The notes below the pieces were generated by a model. It did no database searches and was not told the origin of the DNA. It worked only from the letters and a program-made list of their open reading frames with translations. From the NCBI RefSeq assembly GCF_003254585.1, contig NZ_QJGZ01000040.1:496001-560000 (forward strand): 64,000 nt of DNA, given 5' to 3'. The position numbers and the translations under genes are program-made. Within the stretch, counting starts at the first letter, position 1, and each line of letters opens with the position of its first letter. This DNA is from Flavobacterium sharifuzzamanii. Its GTDB lineage: Bacteria > Bacteroidota > Bacteroidia > Flavobacteriales > Flavobacteriaceae. Below are positions 54,715-62,991 of this stretch, in pieces.

Positions 54715-55623
54715 ATGTCAAAATTCAAAAAGATAATTTCTGTCTTAATTGCAGTGTCAGCAATATATTCCTGTCGAAATCAGAAGGCAGTTATAGCAAA
54801 AAAAACGATAGAAGTTCAGGGACACCGAGGAGATCGAGGCAATTTTCCTGAGAATTCTATTCCTGCTTTTCTAAGTGCTGTAAAAAAAGGTGCAGACGTT
54901 GTAGAACTGGATGTTGTGATTTCCAAAGATCAGAAAGTAGTCGTTTCGCATGAGCCTTTTATGTCTTCGCAATATATGCTTGACAGCGAAGGAAAAACAA
55001 TTGTAAAGGATAAAGAAAAGAGTTTCAATCTTTATGAAATGACATACGACAGCATTAGAAAGTTTGACGGAGGTTCAAGAGGGAATAATGCTTTTCCTAT
55101 GCAGCAGAAACAAAAAACATACAAGCCTTTACTGTCAGAAGTGATTGATAGTGTTGAAGATTATATTGCTAAAAACAATCTGAAACCAGTACGATACAAT
55201 ATCGAAATCAAATCTGAAAAATCGGATTATGGAAAAAGACAGCCAGAACCAGAAGCATTTACTGATTTGGTAATGAAAATCGTTAAAGAAAAAGGAATTG
55301 TGCAAAAGATAAACATTCAGTCTTTTGACCCGACAGTATTAAATGTGATGCATAAAAGATATCCAAAAACAAAAATTGCCTATTTGGTTGGAGATGGTGG
55401 CATCGCTAAAAATCTTTTGTTGCTTGATTTTAAGCCAGAAATATACAGTCCGCATTATAAATTGTTGAACCAAGAAGCAGTGGATTCGCTTCGGTTCATG
55501 AAGATGAAAATTATTCCGTGGACTGTTAATGATGACAAAGCAATTGATAATATGATACAACTTCAGGTAGACGGAATTATTACAGATTATCCTGAAAAAG
55601 TATTGAAAAGAAGGGCACTTTAA
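54715..55623 (+). CDS. Glycerophosphodiester phosphodiesterase lipoprotein
   Basis: This 302-residue GlpQ/UgpQ-type enzyme has lipoprotein signal VSAIYSCRNQ. Catalytic motifs are QGHRGDRGNFPENSIPAF (His and Arg, PENS), VVELDVVISKDQKVVVSHEP (Glu-x-Asp metal ligands and second His), YNIEIKSE, and the C-terminal PWTVND. The start codon follows the previous stop by one base, so the two enzymes are co-translated. It would hydrolyse glycerophosphodiesters (deacylated phospholipid head groups) to glycerol-3-phosphate and an alcohol. Confidence 0.94.
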   Translation: MSKFKKIISVLIAVSAIYSCRNQKAVIAKKTIEVQGHRGDRGNFPENSIPAFLSAVKKGADVVELDVVISKDQKVVVSHEPFMSSQYMLDSEGKTIVKDKEKSFNLYEMTYDSIRKFDGGSRGNNAFPMQQKQKTYKPLLSEVIDSVEDYIAKNNLKPVRYNIEIKSEKSDYGKRQPEPEAFTDLVMKIVKEKGIVQKINIQSFDPTVLNVMHKRYPKTKIAYLVGDGGIAKNLLLLDFKPEIYSPHYKLLNQEAVDSLRFMKMKIIPWTVNDDKAIDNMIQLQVDGIITDYPEKVLKRRAL

Positions 55624-55664
55624 AACTTTACATATATTAATTAAACTATAGAATATTATTTAAA

Positions 55665-55949
55665 ATGAAGGGGATAGATTTGAGAGAACACCGAGTTCTT
55701 GCTGTGGCCTTTGATAAATTTGAAGCTTTATCTTCAGCTTTTCCAGATGTTCTGGAGCAGTCACAGGAGAATGATGTCCGTGCGGCAATGGAGTCTCTGG
55801 ACGGATTGCATAAAAAGTATCAATCGCTATTTCATGAACTTCAAAAATGCATTGAGGAATATGAACATAAGAAAAAGACGGTTCGTGCGACAATTAATAA
55901 AGCGAATAGAAAACTGGCCTGTGAACCGGTTAAGAGAACAGCGGTTTAA
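55665..55949 (+). CDS. Small coiled-coil-like hypothetical protein
   Basis: This 94-residue charged, helical protein has probable coiled coil (EQSQENDVRAAMESLDG to EEYEHKKKTVRATINKANRK). It has no signal peptide. It is the last gene before a hairpin, 41 bases after the glycerophosphodiesterase. A second, overlapping frame is also open here but has a poorer amino-acid pattern. The function is unknown. Confidence 0.5.
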   Translation: MKGIDLREHRVLAVAFDKFEALSSAFPDVLEQSQENDVRAAMESLDGLHKKYQSLFHELQKCIEEYEHKKKTVRATINKANRKLACEPVKRTAV

Positions 55950-56516
55950 ACTGATCTAGTTTTTTTTATTTAAAAATATCATAGTTGCAAGACCTCTAAG
56001 TTTTTAAAATTTAGAGGTCTTTTATGTTTGACTATGCAGAAATAAAGATTAGATGTACAGGGTTTTGATGCCTCCAAAAGAAGGAATGGATCAATTTTGG
56101 TTTTAATGTTATTTCATTTTCAATCTGTACTTCTGTCAGACCCCACATTTTAGTAAGTGGAGCCATCTATCCAAAAATGTTATATTTTCTGGAGTTAATT
56201 TGTCACCGCTTATTGCTTCAAGTTTACTATTTGTAAATATTTTAAGAAAATCAATCCGCTTTAAGTCTGCTTAGTTTTAATTCTTGGTGTTATAGTTTTT
56301 TTGCCACTTATGCTCCAAAATGAATAAAATACTTGTTCTACGGTACAAAAAGCCGATCTGATAGGTTAAATGATCAATCCATTTTACAAATCCTTAACAA
56401 ATTGAGGCTTGAAATTTTCATTTCTTTAACAATTCGATAATTTTAACTTTTTCACTATTTGTAAAAATCATAGTTAATTTGCTGTAATAAATTTAATATT
56501 TGTAAACAAACTAACC
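55950..56516. other. 567-base gap with terminator and a probable pseudogene remnant
   Basis: After the terminator, the minus strand shows readable fragments around 56,060-56,290. One frame reads LKRIDFLKIFTNSKLEAISG and TPENITFLDRWLHLL before a stop, and a second frame continues with KMWGLTEVQIENEITLKPKL. The switch of frame suggests a decayed gene. The last 100 bases before 56,517 are AT-rich and should carry the promoter of the receptor gene. Confidence 0.4.
55990..56024 (+). terminator. Terminator of the SusC/D-phosphoesterase operon
   Basis: Perfect 10-bp arms AGACCTCTAA (55,990-55,999) and TTAGAGGTCT (56,011-56,020) are followed by TTTT. They lie about 40 bases after the small helical ORF and close the operon. 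Confidence 0.75.
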
Positions 56517-59393
56517 ATGAAAACAATTTACAAGGCAATTTTTATTTTCTCCGCTCTCTTTATTGTGCAAAAAATGACTGCGCAAAAAGCCACAATTAAA
56601 GGGACTGTTACAGATTCACAATCTCCTTTGCCGGGAGCTACTATTATATTGTCAAATAATCAAAAAGCAACTACGGGTTTCAGCGGTGATTTTGTGATCC
56701 AAGATGTAAGATCAGGAAGTTTGGAACTGAAGATTTCGTACATAGGATATGAAGTAAAAACGATTCAGATTGAAGTAAAAGAAAACCAGCTGCTGAATTT
56801 AGGAATTATTCGACTGGAAGCTAACTCAAAAGAATTAAATGAAGTGGTAGTAAGCGGCATGAGCCAAAGAAATAGTGAGGCAAGAGCGCTAAACATGCAG
56901 AAAAAATCAATGAGCATTGTAAACGTGATTGCGGCCGATGGCATTGGTAAATTACCGGATCGTAATGCTGCCGAAACAGTGCAGCGTATGCCGGGAGTTT
57001 CTATAGAACGCGATCAGGGAGAGGGACGTTTTGTTTCGGTGAGAGGATTGCCGCCTTTTTGGTCATCGACTACAATTAACGGAAACCGAATTCCAACCGC
57101 AGAAGAAGAAACGACTTCAAGGGCTACAGCATTTGACTTTTTTCCATCAGACCTTATCGCTTATGTAGAAGCTACAAAAGCCATTACACCCGATATGGAT
57201 GGAGATGCTATTGGAGGACGCGTAAATTTTACCACTCAGACTGCACCAACTAAAAAAACAATTAAAGCGAGTGTTTTTAGCGGTTACAATCAAAAATCAG
57301 ATAAAGGAATTTACAGTGGATCGCTTACTATTGGTGATAAGAGTAAAAACGGAAAGTTTGGTTATATTATTAATGGAACGTATTGGGACAGAAACTGGGC
57401 AACGGATAATTACGAAGCCAGAAGACAAGGCGATCAGGGAGTTTATCGCTTAGAATTAAGAGACTATACCGGAGTTAGAAAAACGACAGGTTTAAATGCA
57501 GCGATGGAATTTAACCCGTCATCGAGAGACAAAATTTTCCTAAAAGCGACTTATGGCGGACTTTCTGATGAAGAAACGCATTATAAACACCGTATCAGAT
57601 TTGATAAGTTCAACAGTGCTACAAATGCTTTAACTGTAGAACAGCAGGATATTCATAATGAATTAAAGACGGAGTTTGTTGGTATTGATTTAGGAGGAAA
57701 ACACCAGCTAGCTAACGGAAACTTGGACTGGAGTCTAGCTTCTTATAGAAATGAGTTTAAATACGGAAATATTCCAAATGCAGAAGACAACAGTTATTTT
57801 TTAATTCAGTTCAACCAGACGGGAGTTGGCGTAAAACCTGAATATTTAAAAAATATACCAATAACAAGTGGAGGAGCAGGGGGGGCAAGAGCATACTGGG
57901 CTGCTGATGGAGGAATGCTGGATCCTGAAAATCCAAAATCAATTTTTGATTTTTATTCTGATCCAAATTTCAAGACAGATCCGACAAAGATGAAATTCTC
58001 TACGCTGGAATTATACAAAATTAGCATTGTAGAGCGTGACAATATTATTGCTGCGGTAAACTACGAGCATAATTTTAATGAAAGTCTTAAAATGAAGTTT
58101 GGTGTAAAATTAACCGACAAAGATCGTATTGCCACTTTTAGAGATGAGTATTACAACTGGGTTGGATCGCCAACACCGTTTTTATCGAATTATAGTGCCG
58201 ATTTAATCAACCAGCCTGGCGGAACAGATTATATGCGAAGAGAAACTGGAACCAATATAGGCAATACATTTGGGCCGGTTTTATCAACGGATGGAATGAC
58301 TAAGTTGTTTAATACTTCACAAGGAAATCTGGTATTAAATCCTGTAGATTCTCAGATTCCGGAATTAGGAAAAGGCTTGGGAAGAAATTTTAATGTTGAT
58401 GAAACTACATCTTCAGCTTATGCAATGGCGACTTATTTATTAAATGATAAATGGACCATTTTGGGAGGTCTGAGAACGACTCACACCATTACAAAAGTCA
58501 CAGGAAAAACGGTAGAGAATAATGTGGTAGTTGATGCCGAAAACACAAAATCGTATACATCTGTTCTTCCAATGCTTCATGTAAAATATTCTCCGATTGA
58601 GAATTTAAACGTACGTTTTGCCACAACAAGAACATTTGCTAGACCAAATTTTGGTGATATTTCTCCAGCGGGTTCTTTGAATACTATTGATGGAGAATAT
58701 GCAGGAGGAAACCCAAACCTGAACCCAACATATTCGTGGAACTTTGATTTATTGGGAGAATATTTCCTTGATGAAGTGGGATTAATCAATGCCGGAGTAT
58801 TCTATAAATCAATTACAGACCCAATTTTTGATGATACGTACCAAGGCACTATAAATGGAATTCCTGATATCGAAATCAGTTCGCCTACAAATGGCGGTGA
58901 CGCTTGGATTGGCGGAATTGAATTTGGAATCACAAAAAGATTCAACTTCCTGCCAGGATTCCTAAAATATTTCGGAACTCAGATCAATGCAACGCTTATG
59001 AATTCTGAAATGACATTGGGACAGAACGCTAATAATCCAAACGGAAGAAAAGTGTCAACGCCTTATCAGGCCAAAGAATTATATAATCTGCAATTGTTCT
59101 ATGAAACAGGAAAACTAAACGTGAGAGCAGCTTTTAACCATAAAGGTGCCTACGCCACAAGTTTTGATGCTAATGCTAAAAATACCGACATGAACGATAT
59201 TTATTATGGCAAATACAATTCGTTAGATTTTTCAGCTTCTTATAAAATAGGAGATCATTTTACCATTTTTAGTGACGTAAACAATGTCTTAAACGAGCCT
59301 CTGATGTATCATTTTGGAGAAACTCCAAACAGGCCGAAACAGGTAGAATATTATGGTGTAAAATTCAATCTTGGTTTAAAATATAATTTATAG
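56517..59393 (+). CDS. TonB-dependent receptor (TIGR01782-like)
   Basis: This 958-residue outer-membrane receptor differs from the SusC type. A signal peptide ends at KMTAQK. A CarboxypepD_reg-like domain (about 23-105) is followed by the plug motif LPDRNAAETVQRMPGVSIER and RFVSVRGLPPFWSSTTINGN, then AITPDMDGDAIGGRVNF, characteristic of the TIGR01782 TonB receptor group. The barrel ends in GVKFNLGLKYNL. No SusD partner or STN domain is adjacent. Downstream genes concern phosphonate or phosphoester metabolism, so this receptor probably imports a related small molecule. Confidence 0.94.
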   Translation: MKTIYKAIFIFSALFIVQKMTAQKATIKGTVTDSQSPLPGATIILSNNQKATTGFSGDFVIQDVRSGSLELKISYIGYEVKTIQIEVKENQLLNLGIIRLEANSKELNEVVVSGMSQRNSEARALNMQKKSMSIVNVIAADGIGKLPDRNAAETVQRMPGVSIERDQGEGRFVSVRGLPPFWSSTTINGNRIPTAEEETTSRATAFDFFPSDLIAYVEATKAITPDMDGDAIGGRVNFTTQTAPTKKTIKASVFSGYNQKSDKGIYSGSLTIGDKSKNGKFGYIINGTYWDRNWATDNYEARRQGDQGVYRLELRDYTGVRKTTGLNAAMEFNPSSRDKIFLKATYGGLSDEETHYKHRIRFDKFNSATNALTVEQQDIHNELKTEFVGIDLGGKHQLANGNLDWSLASYRNEFKYGNIPNAEDNSYFLIQFNQTGVGVKPEYLKNIPITSGGAGGARAYWAADGGMLDPENPKSIFDFYSDPNFKTDPTKMKFSTLELYKISIVERDNIIAAVNYEHNFNESLKMKFGVKLTDKDRIATFRDEYYNWVGSPTPFLSNYSADLINQPGGTDYMRRETGTNIGNTFGPVLSTDGMTKLFNTSQGNLVLNPVDSQIPELGKGLGRNFNVDETTSSAYAMATYLLNDKWTILGGLRTTHTITKVTGKTVENNVVVDAENTKSYTSVLPMLHVKYSPIENLNVRFATTRTFARPNFGDISPAGSLNTIDGEYAGGNPNLNPTYSWNFDLLGEYFLDEVGLINAGVFYKSITDPIFDDTYQGTINGIPDIEISSPTNGGDAWIGGIEFGITKRFNFLPGFLKYFGTQINATLMNSEMTLGQNANNPNGRKVSTPYQAKELYNLQLFYETGKLNVRAAFNHKGAYATSFDANAKNTDMNDIYYGKYNSLDFSASYKIGDHFTIFSDVNNVLNEPLMYHFGETPNRPKQVEYYGVKFNLGLKYNL

Positions 59394-59406
59394 ACAACTA
59401 TAAGTT

Positions 59407-59475
59407 AACTCGTTGGATGCTTGTCCGTTTTATTTTTACAGTTTATTTTTTTGAACTGACTGCATCCAATGAGTT
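59407..59475. other. Long-armed inverted repeat after the receptor gene
   Basis: AACTCGTTGGATGC (59,407-59,420) pairs with GCATCCAATGAGTT (59,462-59,475), 13 of 14 positions, around a 41-base AT-rich loop. It lies between the receptor stop and the MFS start and may be a terminator-like or regulatory RNA structure. Confidence 0.45.
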
Positions 59476-59525
59476 TTATACTCATCTCAACTTACACTCC
59501 AACTATCAACCAATCTTAAGAAATT

Positions 59526-60806
59526 ATGTCTGCAAAAACATCCAATTTTAGGTTTATATTAAAAGCATCCATAGCAGCATTTGGAACATACTTCTGCATG
59601 TATGCTTTCAGAAAGCCTTTTACTGCGGCCACATTCGACAGCATGTCTTTTTGGGGAATTGACTATAAAATTTTGCTGATTTTGGCACAGGTTATAGGTT
59701 ATACGTTTTCTAAGTTCTTAGGAATCAAAATTATATCCGAATTAAAACCTTCAAAACGTATTTTATATTTAATAAGTTTTATAACTATTTCAGAATTGGC
59801 ATTATTGGGCTTTGCTTTAGTTCCCGCACCCTATAATATTTTGTTTTTATTCATTAACGGTCTGCCGCTTGGAATGATCTGGGGTATTGTTTTTTCTTAT
59901 ATAGAAGGAAGAAAAACCACAGAGCTTTTGGGTGTGATTTTATGTTCCAGTTTTATCGTATCCTCTGGAACAGCAAAATCTGCTGGTGTATTTGTATTGA
60001 AAGTTTTGGGCTGCACCGAATTTTGGATGCCTTTTGTTACGGGACTTATTTTTATTGTTCCTTTAATTCTGTTTTCACTTCTGCTGGAGAGAATTCCAAA
60101 TCCTGATCAGGAAGATTTGGATCTGCGGTCCAGACGAAAACCGATGGACAGAAAAGAACGCGTATCGCTTTTCAGACAGTTTGCATTTCCATTAACAGTC
60201 ATTATCATATTTTACACCATGCTTACGGCAATGCGTGAATTTAGAGATAATTTTGCCAGAGAGCTATGGGATGCTTTGGGATATAAGGAAAGCATTTCGA
60301 TTTATATGTATTCAGAAATTCCAATTGCGATACTGGTTCTTGTAATTTTAGGATATTTAGGAAGCATGAAAAACAATTATAAAGCATTCAAAAATTATCA
60401 TATCGTGTTGCTGATTGGATCTTTGTTAATTGGGATTACCACTTTCTTATTTCAAAAGCATTTATTGGGCGCATTTCCATGGATGATGATTTCGGGATTC
60501 GGTATGTACATTTGTTACATTCCGTTTAACGGTTTGTTTTTTGACCGAATGATTGCGACCTATAAAATAAAAGGAAATAGCGGATTTCTAATCTATATCG
60601 CCGATGCTTTCGGTTACCTCGGCAGTGTTTTGGTGCTGTTTTTTAAAAATTTAGGTGACAAGGATATTTCTCTCTTAAGCTTTTTTACCACTTGCATTTA
60701 TCTTCTCTCAGTAGTGGGAATAATTACAACGATAATGTCTTTTAATTTCTTTAATAGAAAGTTTAAAAAACACATAAAAATTAATGCAGCTCCTTTATAT
60801 AGTTGA
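59526..60806 (+). CDS. MFS-like membrane protein, DUF5690-like (organophosphate antiporter relative)
   Basis: This 426-residue polytopic protein has about 12 membrane segments and fits the DUF5690 family. The first loop reads CMYAFRKPFTAATF, which resembles the YxxRKxF stretch of the organophosphate:phosphate antiporters (GlpT/UhpT). Other landmarks are GLPLGMIWGIVFSYIEGRKT and IPFNGLFFDRMIATYKIKGN. The order receptor, this transporter, FAD oxidoreductase, HAD hydrolase suggests uptake of an organophosphate or phosphonate across the inner membrane. The transport direction and substrate are inferred. Confidence 0.8.
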   Translation: MSAKTSNFRFILKASIAAFGTYFCMYAFRKPFTAATFDSMSFWGIDYKILLILAQVIGYTFSKFLGIKIISELKPSKRILYLISFITISELALLGFALVPAPYNILFLFINGLPLGMIWGIVFSYIEGRKTTELLGVILCSSFIVSSGTAKSAGVFVLKVLGCTEFWMPFVTGLIFIVPLILFSLLLERIPNPDQEDLDLRSRRKPMDRKERVSLFRQFAFPLTVIIIFYTMLTAMREFRDNFARELWDALGYKESISIYMYSEIPIAILVLVILGYLGSMKNNYKAFKNYHIVLLIGSLLIGITTFLFQKHLLGAFPWMMISGFGMYICYIPFNGLFFDRMIATYKIKGNSGFLIYIADAFGYLGSVLVLFFKNLGDKDISLLSFFTTCIYLLSVVGIITTIMSFNFFNRKFKKHIKINAAPLYS

Positions 60807-60842
60807 ACAAAGGATAAATAATAATTCACAAAATAATTACAC

Positions 60843-62000
60843 ATGAAAGATAAATATGATTTAATCATAATTGGATCAGGGGTTTTGGGCACATTTCACG
60901 CCTATCATGCCTTATTGAAAGGAATGTCGGTTGCTATTTTAGAAAAAAACAGCAGACCAGAGGGAGCAACCGTTCGAAATTTCGGGCAGGTTGTGCCATC
61001 GGGAATGGACAGAAAATGGCAGAATTTCGGAAAAGAAAGTTTAAAGATTTATAAAGATATCCAATCACAATTTGATATCAGCATTCGTCAGAACGGAACA
61101 GTTTATTTGGCATCAAATGAAGAAGAAATGCAGCTGATAGAAGAACTGCATGAAATTAATATTTCAAATGATTACGAATCTAATTTGCTGACGAAAGAGC
61201 AATGTCTGGCAAAATACAGCGGTTTGAGAGCTGACTATTGTACAGGCGGATTGTTTTTTCCGCAGGAAGTTACCGTAGAGCCTTCAACTATGATTCATAA
61301 ACTGCATCAATATATGACGGCTAATTTAGGTTTGGATTTATTTATGAATACAACCGTAGTGCATACCGAAGATAGATCTGATGAAGTAATCGCAACATCA
61401 TCAACAGGTTTAGAATACAAAGCTTCTAAAATTATTATCTGCAACGGAAGTGATTTTAAAATCTTATATCCTGAAATTTATAACAGCAGCGATTTGATTG
61501 TTTCTAAGCTTCAAATGCTGCAAACCAAGCCACAAAATAATTATAAATTGGATGGTTCAATTTTAACAGGATTGACAATCAGAAGATATGAATCTTTTGA
61601 AGAATGCAAATCTTACGCATCCATCAAAGCAAAAGAAAACCCAGATAGTTTTGAAAAAAAATACGGCGTTCACATCTTATTCAAACAGGCTCTGGACGGT
61701 TCTGTTATTTTAGGAGATTCGCACGAATATGCCAGTGCAAAAGAAATAGATTCCCTAGGTTTTGATTTAAATATGGATATCGATCATTTTATGATTGAAG
61801 AAGCTAAAAAAATAATTGATCTGCCAACGTACGAAATTCAGAGTAGATGGTTTGGAATGTATTCCCAATGCAAAACCAAAGATATTTTTGAGCATACGGT
61901 TGGTGAAAATATTCATATCATAACTGGAATTGGCGGTAAAGGAATGACGGGAAGTGCTGGATTTGCCAAGCATAATATCGATAAAATTTTTAATGCATAA
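60843..62000 (+). CDS. FAD-dependent oxidoreductase, TIGR03364-like
   Basis: This 385-residue soluble flavoprotein of the D-amino-acid oxidase/glycine oxidase fold has FAD motif IIGSGVLGTFHAYHAL (GxGxxG) and the segment LEKNSRPEGATVRNFGQVVP, typical of the TIGR03364 group that is repeatedly found beside phosphonate degradation genes. A C-terminal GIGGKGMTGSAGFAKHNI glycine-rich segment closes the flavin site. In that context such enzymes oxidise amino-phosphonates or their N-methyl forms to phosphonoacetaldehyde; this specific reaction is inferred from family and the adjacent phosphonatase-like gene. Confidence 0.88.
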   Translation: MKDKYDLIIIGSGVLGTFHAYHALLKGMSVAILEKNSRPEGATVRNFGQVVPSGMDRKWQNFGKESLKIYKDIQSQFDISIRQNGTVYLASNEEEMQLIEELHEINISNDYESNLLTKEQCLAKYSGLRADYCTGGLFFPQEVTVEPSTMIHKLHQYMTANLGLDLFMNTTVVHTEDRSDEVIATSSTGLEYKASKIIICNGSDFKILYPEIYNSSDLIVSKLQMLQTKPQNNYKLDGSILTGLTIRRYESFEECKSYASIKAKENPDSFEKKYGVHILFKQALDGSVILGDSHEYASAKEIDSLGFDLNMDIDHFMIEEAKKIIDLPTYEIQSRWFGMYSQCKTKDIFEHTVGENIHIITGIGGKGMTGSAGFAKHNIDKIFNA

Positions 62001-62016
62001 ACTAAAAATAATTAAC

Positions 62017-62125
62017 CATTAAGAGATTAAGAAAATTAAGTGTTATTTCTAAAACTTGTTGGTAGAAAATAATCTAAAAAGAGAATTAAGAATATTTAAG
62101 TTTTGATTCTTAATATATCTTAATG
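62017..62125. repeat. Imperfect inverted repeat, MITE-like
   Basis: The 5' arm CATTAAGAGATTAAGAA (62,017-62,033) and 3' arm TTCTTAATATATCTTAATG (62,107-62,125) are imperfect inverted copies around about 73 bases that also contain TTAAG units. I recall such TTAAG-rich palindromic intergenic sequences as recurrent in Flavobacterium genomes, but cannot confirm it here. Confidence 0.4.
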
Positions 62126-62152
62126 CCTTAAAGGCAAATAAACACACACAAA

Positions 62153-62833
62153 ATGAAAATTAATGAAATTGAAATGGTTGTTTTTGATATGGCAGGAACA
62201 ACAGTAAACGAGCAAAACATAGTATACAAATCGCTGCATAAATCTATTAATAAATTCGGGATAGATGTTTCGCTGGAGCTTGTTCTGTCATTAGGCGCGG
62301 GAAAAGAAAAATATCAGGCTATAAAAGATATTTTGAAATTCATCAACATCACCGATACTGAAAAAACAGACCAAATATTTGAATATTTCATCGAAATACT
62401 GGATCAGGAATATCTTACTGCTAAAGTTCTTCCTATTGAAGGAGTTGAAGATGTGATGGAAAGCCTAAAAAAAGATGGAGTAAAAGTGGTTCTAAATACA
62501 GGGTATAACAGTTTGGTTGCCAATGCGCTATTGGAGAAATTAAACTGGAAAAGAGGCATTCAATATGATGCTTTAATAACAGCAGATGATGTTGAACAAG
62601 GAAGACCTTTTCCTGATATGATATTTAAAGCAATGGCACTTTTTAATATTGCGGATGCTTCGAAAGTGCTAAAAGCGGGAGATTCTGCGATAGATATTGA
62701 AGAAGGCAAGAATGCAAAATGCGGTATTACAATAGGTGTTTTGTCGGGAGCGCAAATCAGATCACAGCTTGAAGAAGCAAAACCAGATTATATTCTAGAT
62801 TCTCTGGCTTCTTTATACAGCATTATGAATTAG
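62153..62833 (+). CDS. Phosphonatase-like HAD hydrolase, TIGR03351-like
   Basis: This 226-residue HAD-superfamily hydrolase has nucleophile Asp12 in VVFDMAGTTVNE, the PhnX-like hallmark; the second Asp of most HAD enzymes is replaced by Ala (DMA). The cap begins near residue 20. Lys51 and Lys53 in GAGKEKYQAI are near the position of the Schiff-base lysine of phosphonatase. Motif II Thr in LNTGYNS and motif IV GDSAIDIEEGKNAKCG complete the fold. It could cleave phosphonoacetaldehyde to acetaldehyde and phosphate, fitting the upstream flavoenzyme. Lysine alignment is by eye. Confidence 0.88.
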   Translation: MKINEIEMVVFDMAGTTVNEQNIVYKSLHKSINKFGIDVSLELVLSLGAGKEKYQAIKDILKFINITDTEKTDQIFEYFIEILDQEYLTAKVLPIEGVEDVMESLKKDGVKVVLNTGYNSLVANALLEKLNWKRGIQYDALITADDVEQGRPFPDMIFKAMALFNIADASKVLKAGDSAIDIEEGKNAKCGITIGVLSGAQIRSQLEEAKPDYILDSLASLYSIMN

Positions 62834-62837
62834 TTTT

Positions 62838-62881
62838 TTTGCCACCAATTTTCATTAGTTAATTCGTGGCAAACATTTTTT
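62838..62881 (+). terminator. Terminator after the HAD hydrolase gene
   Basis: TTTGCCAC (62,838-62,845) and GTGGCAAA (62,866-62,873) flank a 20-base loop and are followed closely by five Ts. It ends the transporter-oxidoreductase-hydrolase unit. Confidence 0.6.
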
Positions 62882-62991
62882 AATATACAGCAAAATAAAC
62901 CTATAGAATAAGCTAATTAGTTTAAAAAAAAATCCCTGCAGGAGATAGTTATGAGTAGATAAAAGAGTAATCAACAAAACAATTCAATCCA

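Noticed and set aside
55699..55959. Second open frame overlapping the small helical gene
   Set aside because: Its product is rich in Trp, Met, Arg and Ile without domain-like pattern, whereas the other frame gives a regular charged coiled coil.
56478..56502. TTTG and TAATATTTG as a promoter of the TonB receptor gene
   Set aside because: The second box has one extra base compared with TAnnTTTG, the spacing of 12 bases is too short, and it would leave almost no untranslated leader.
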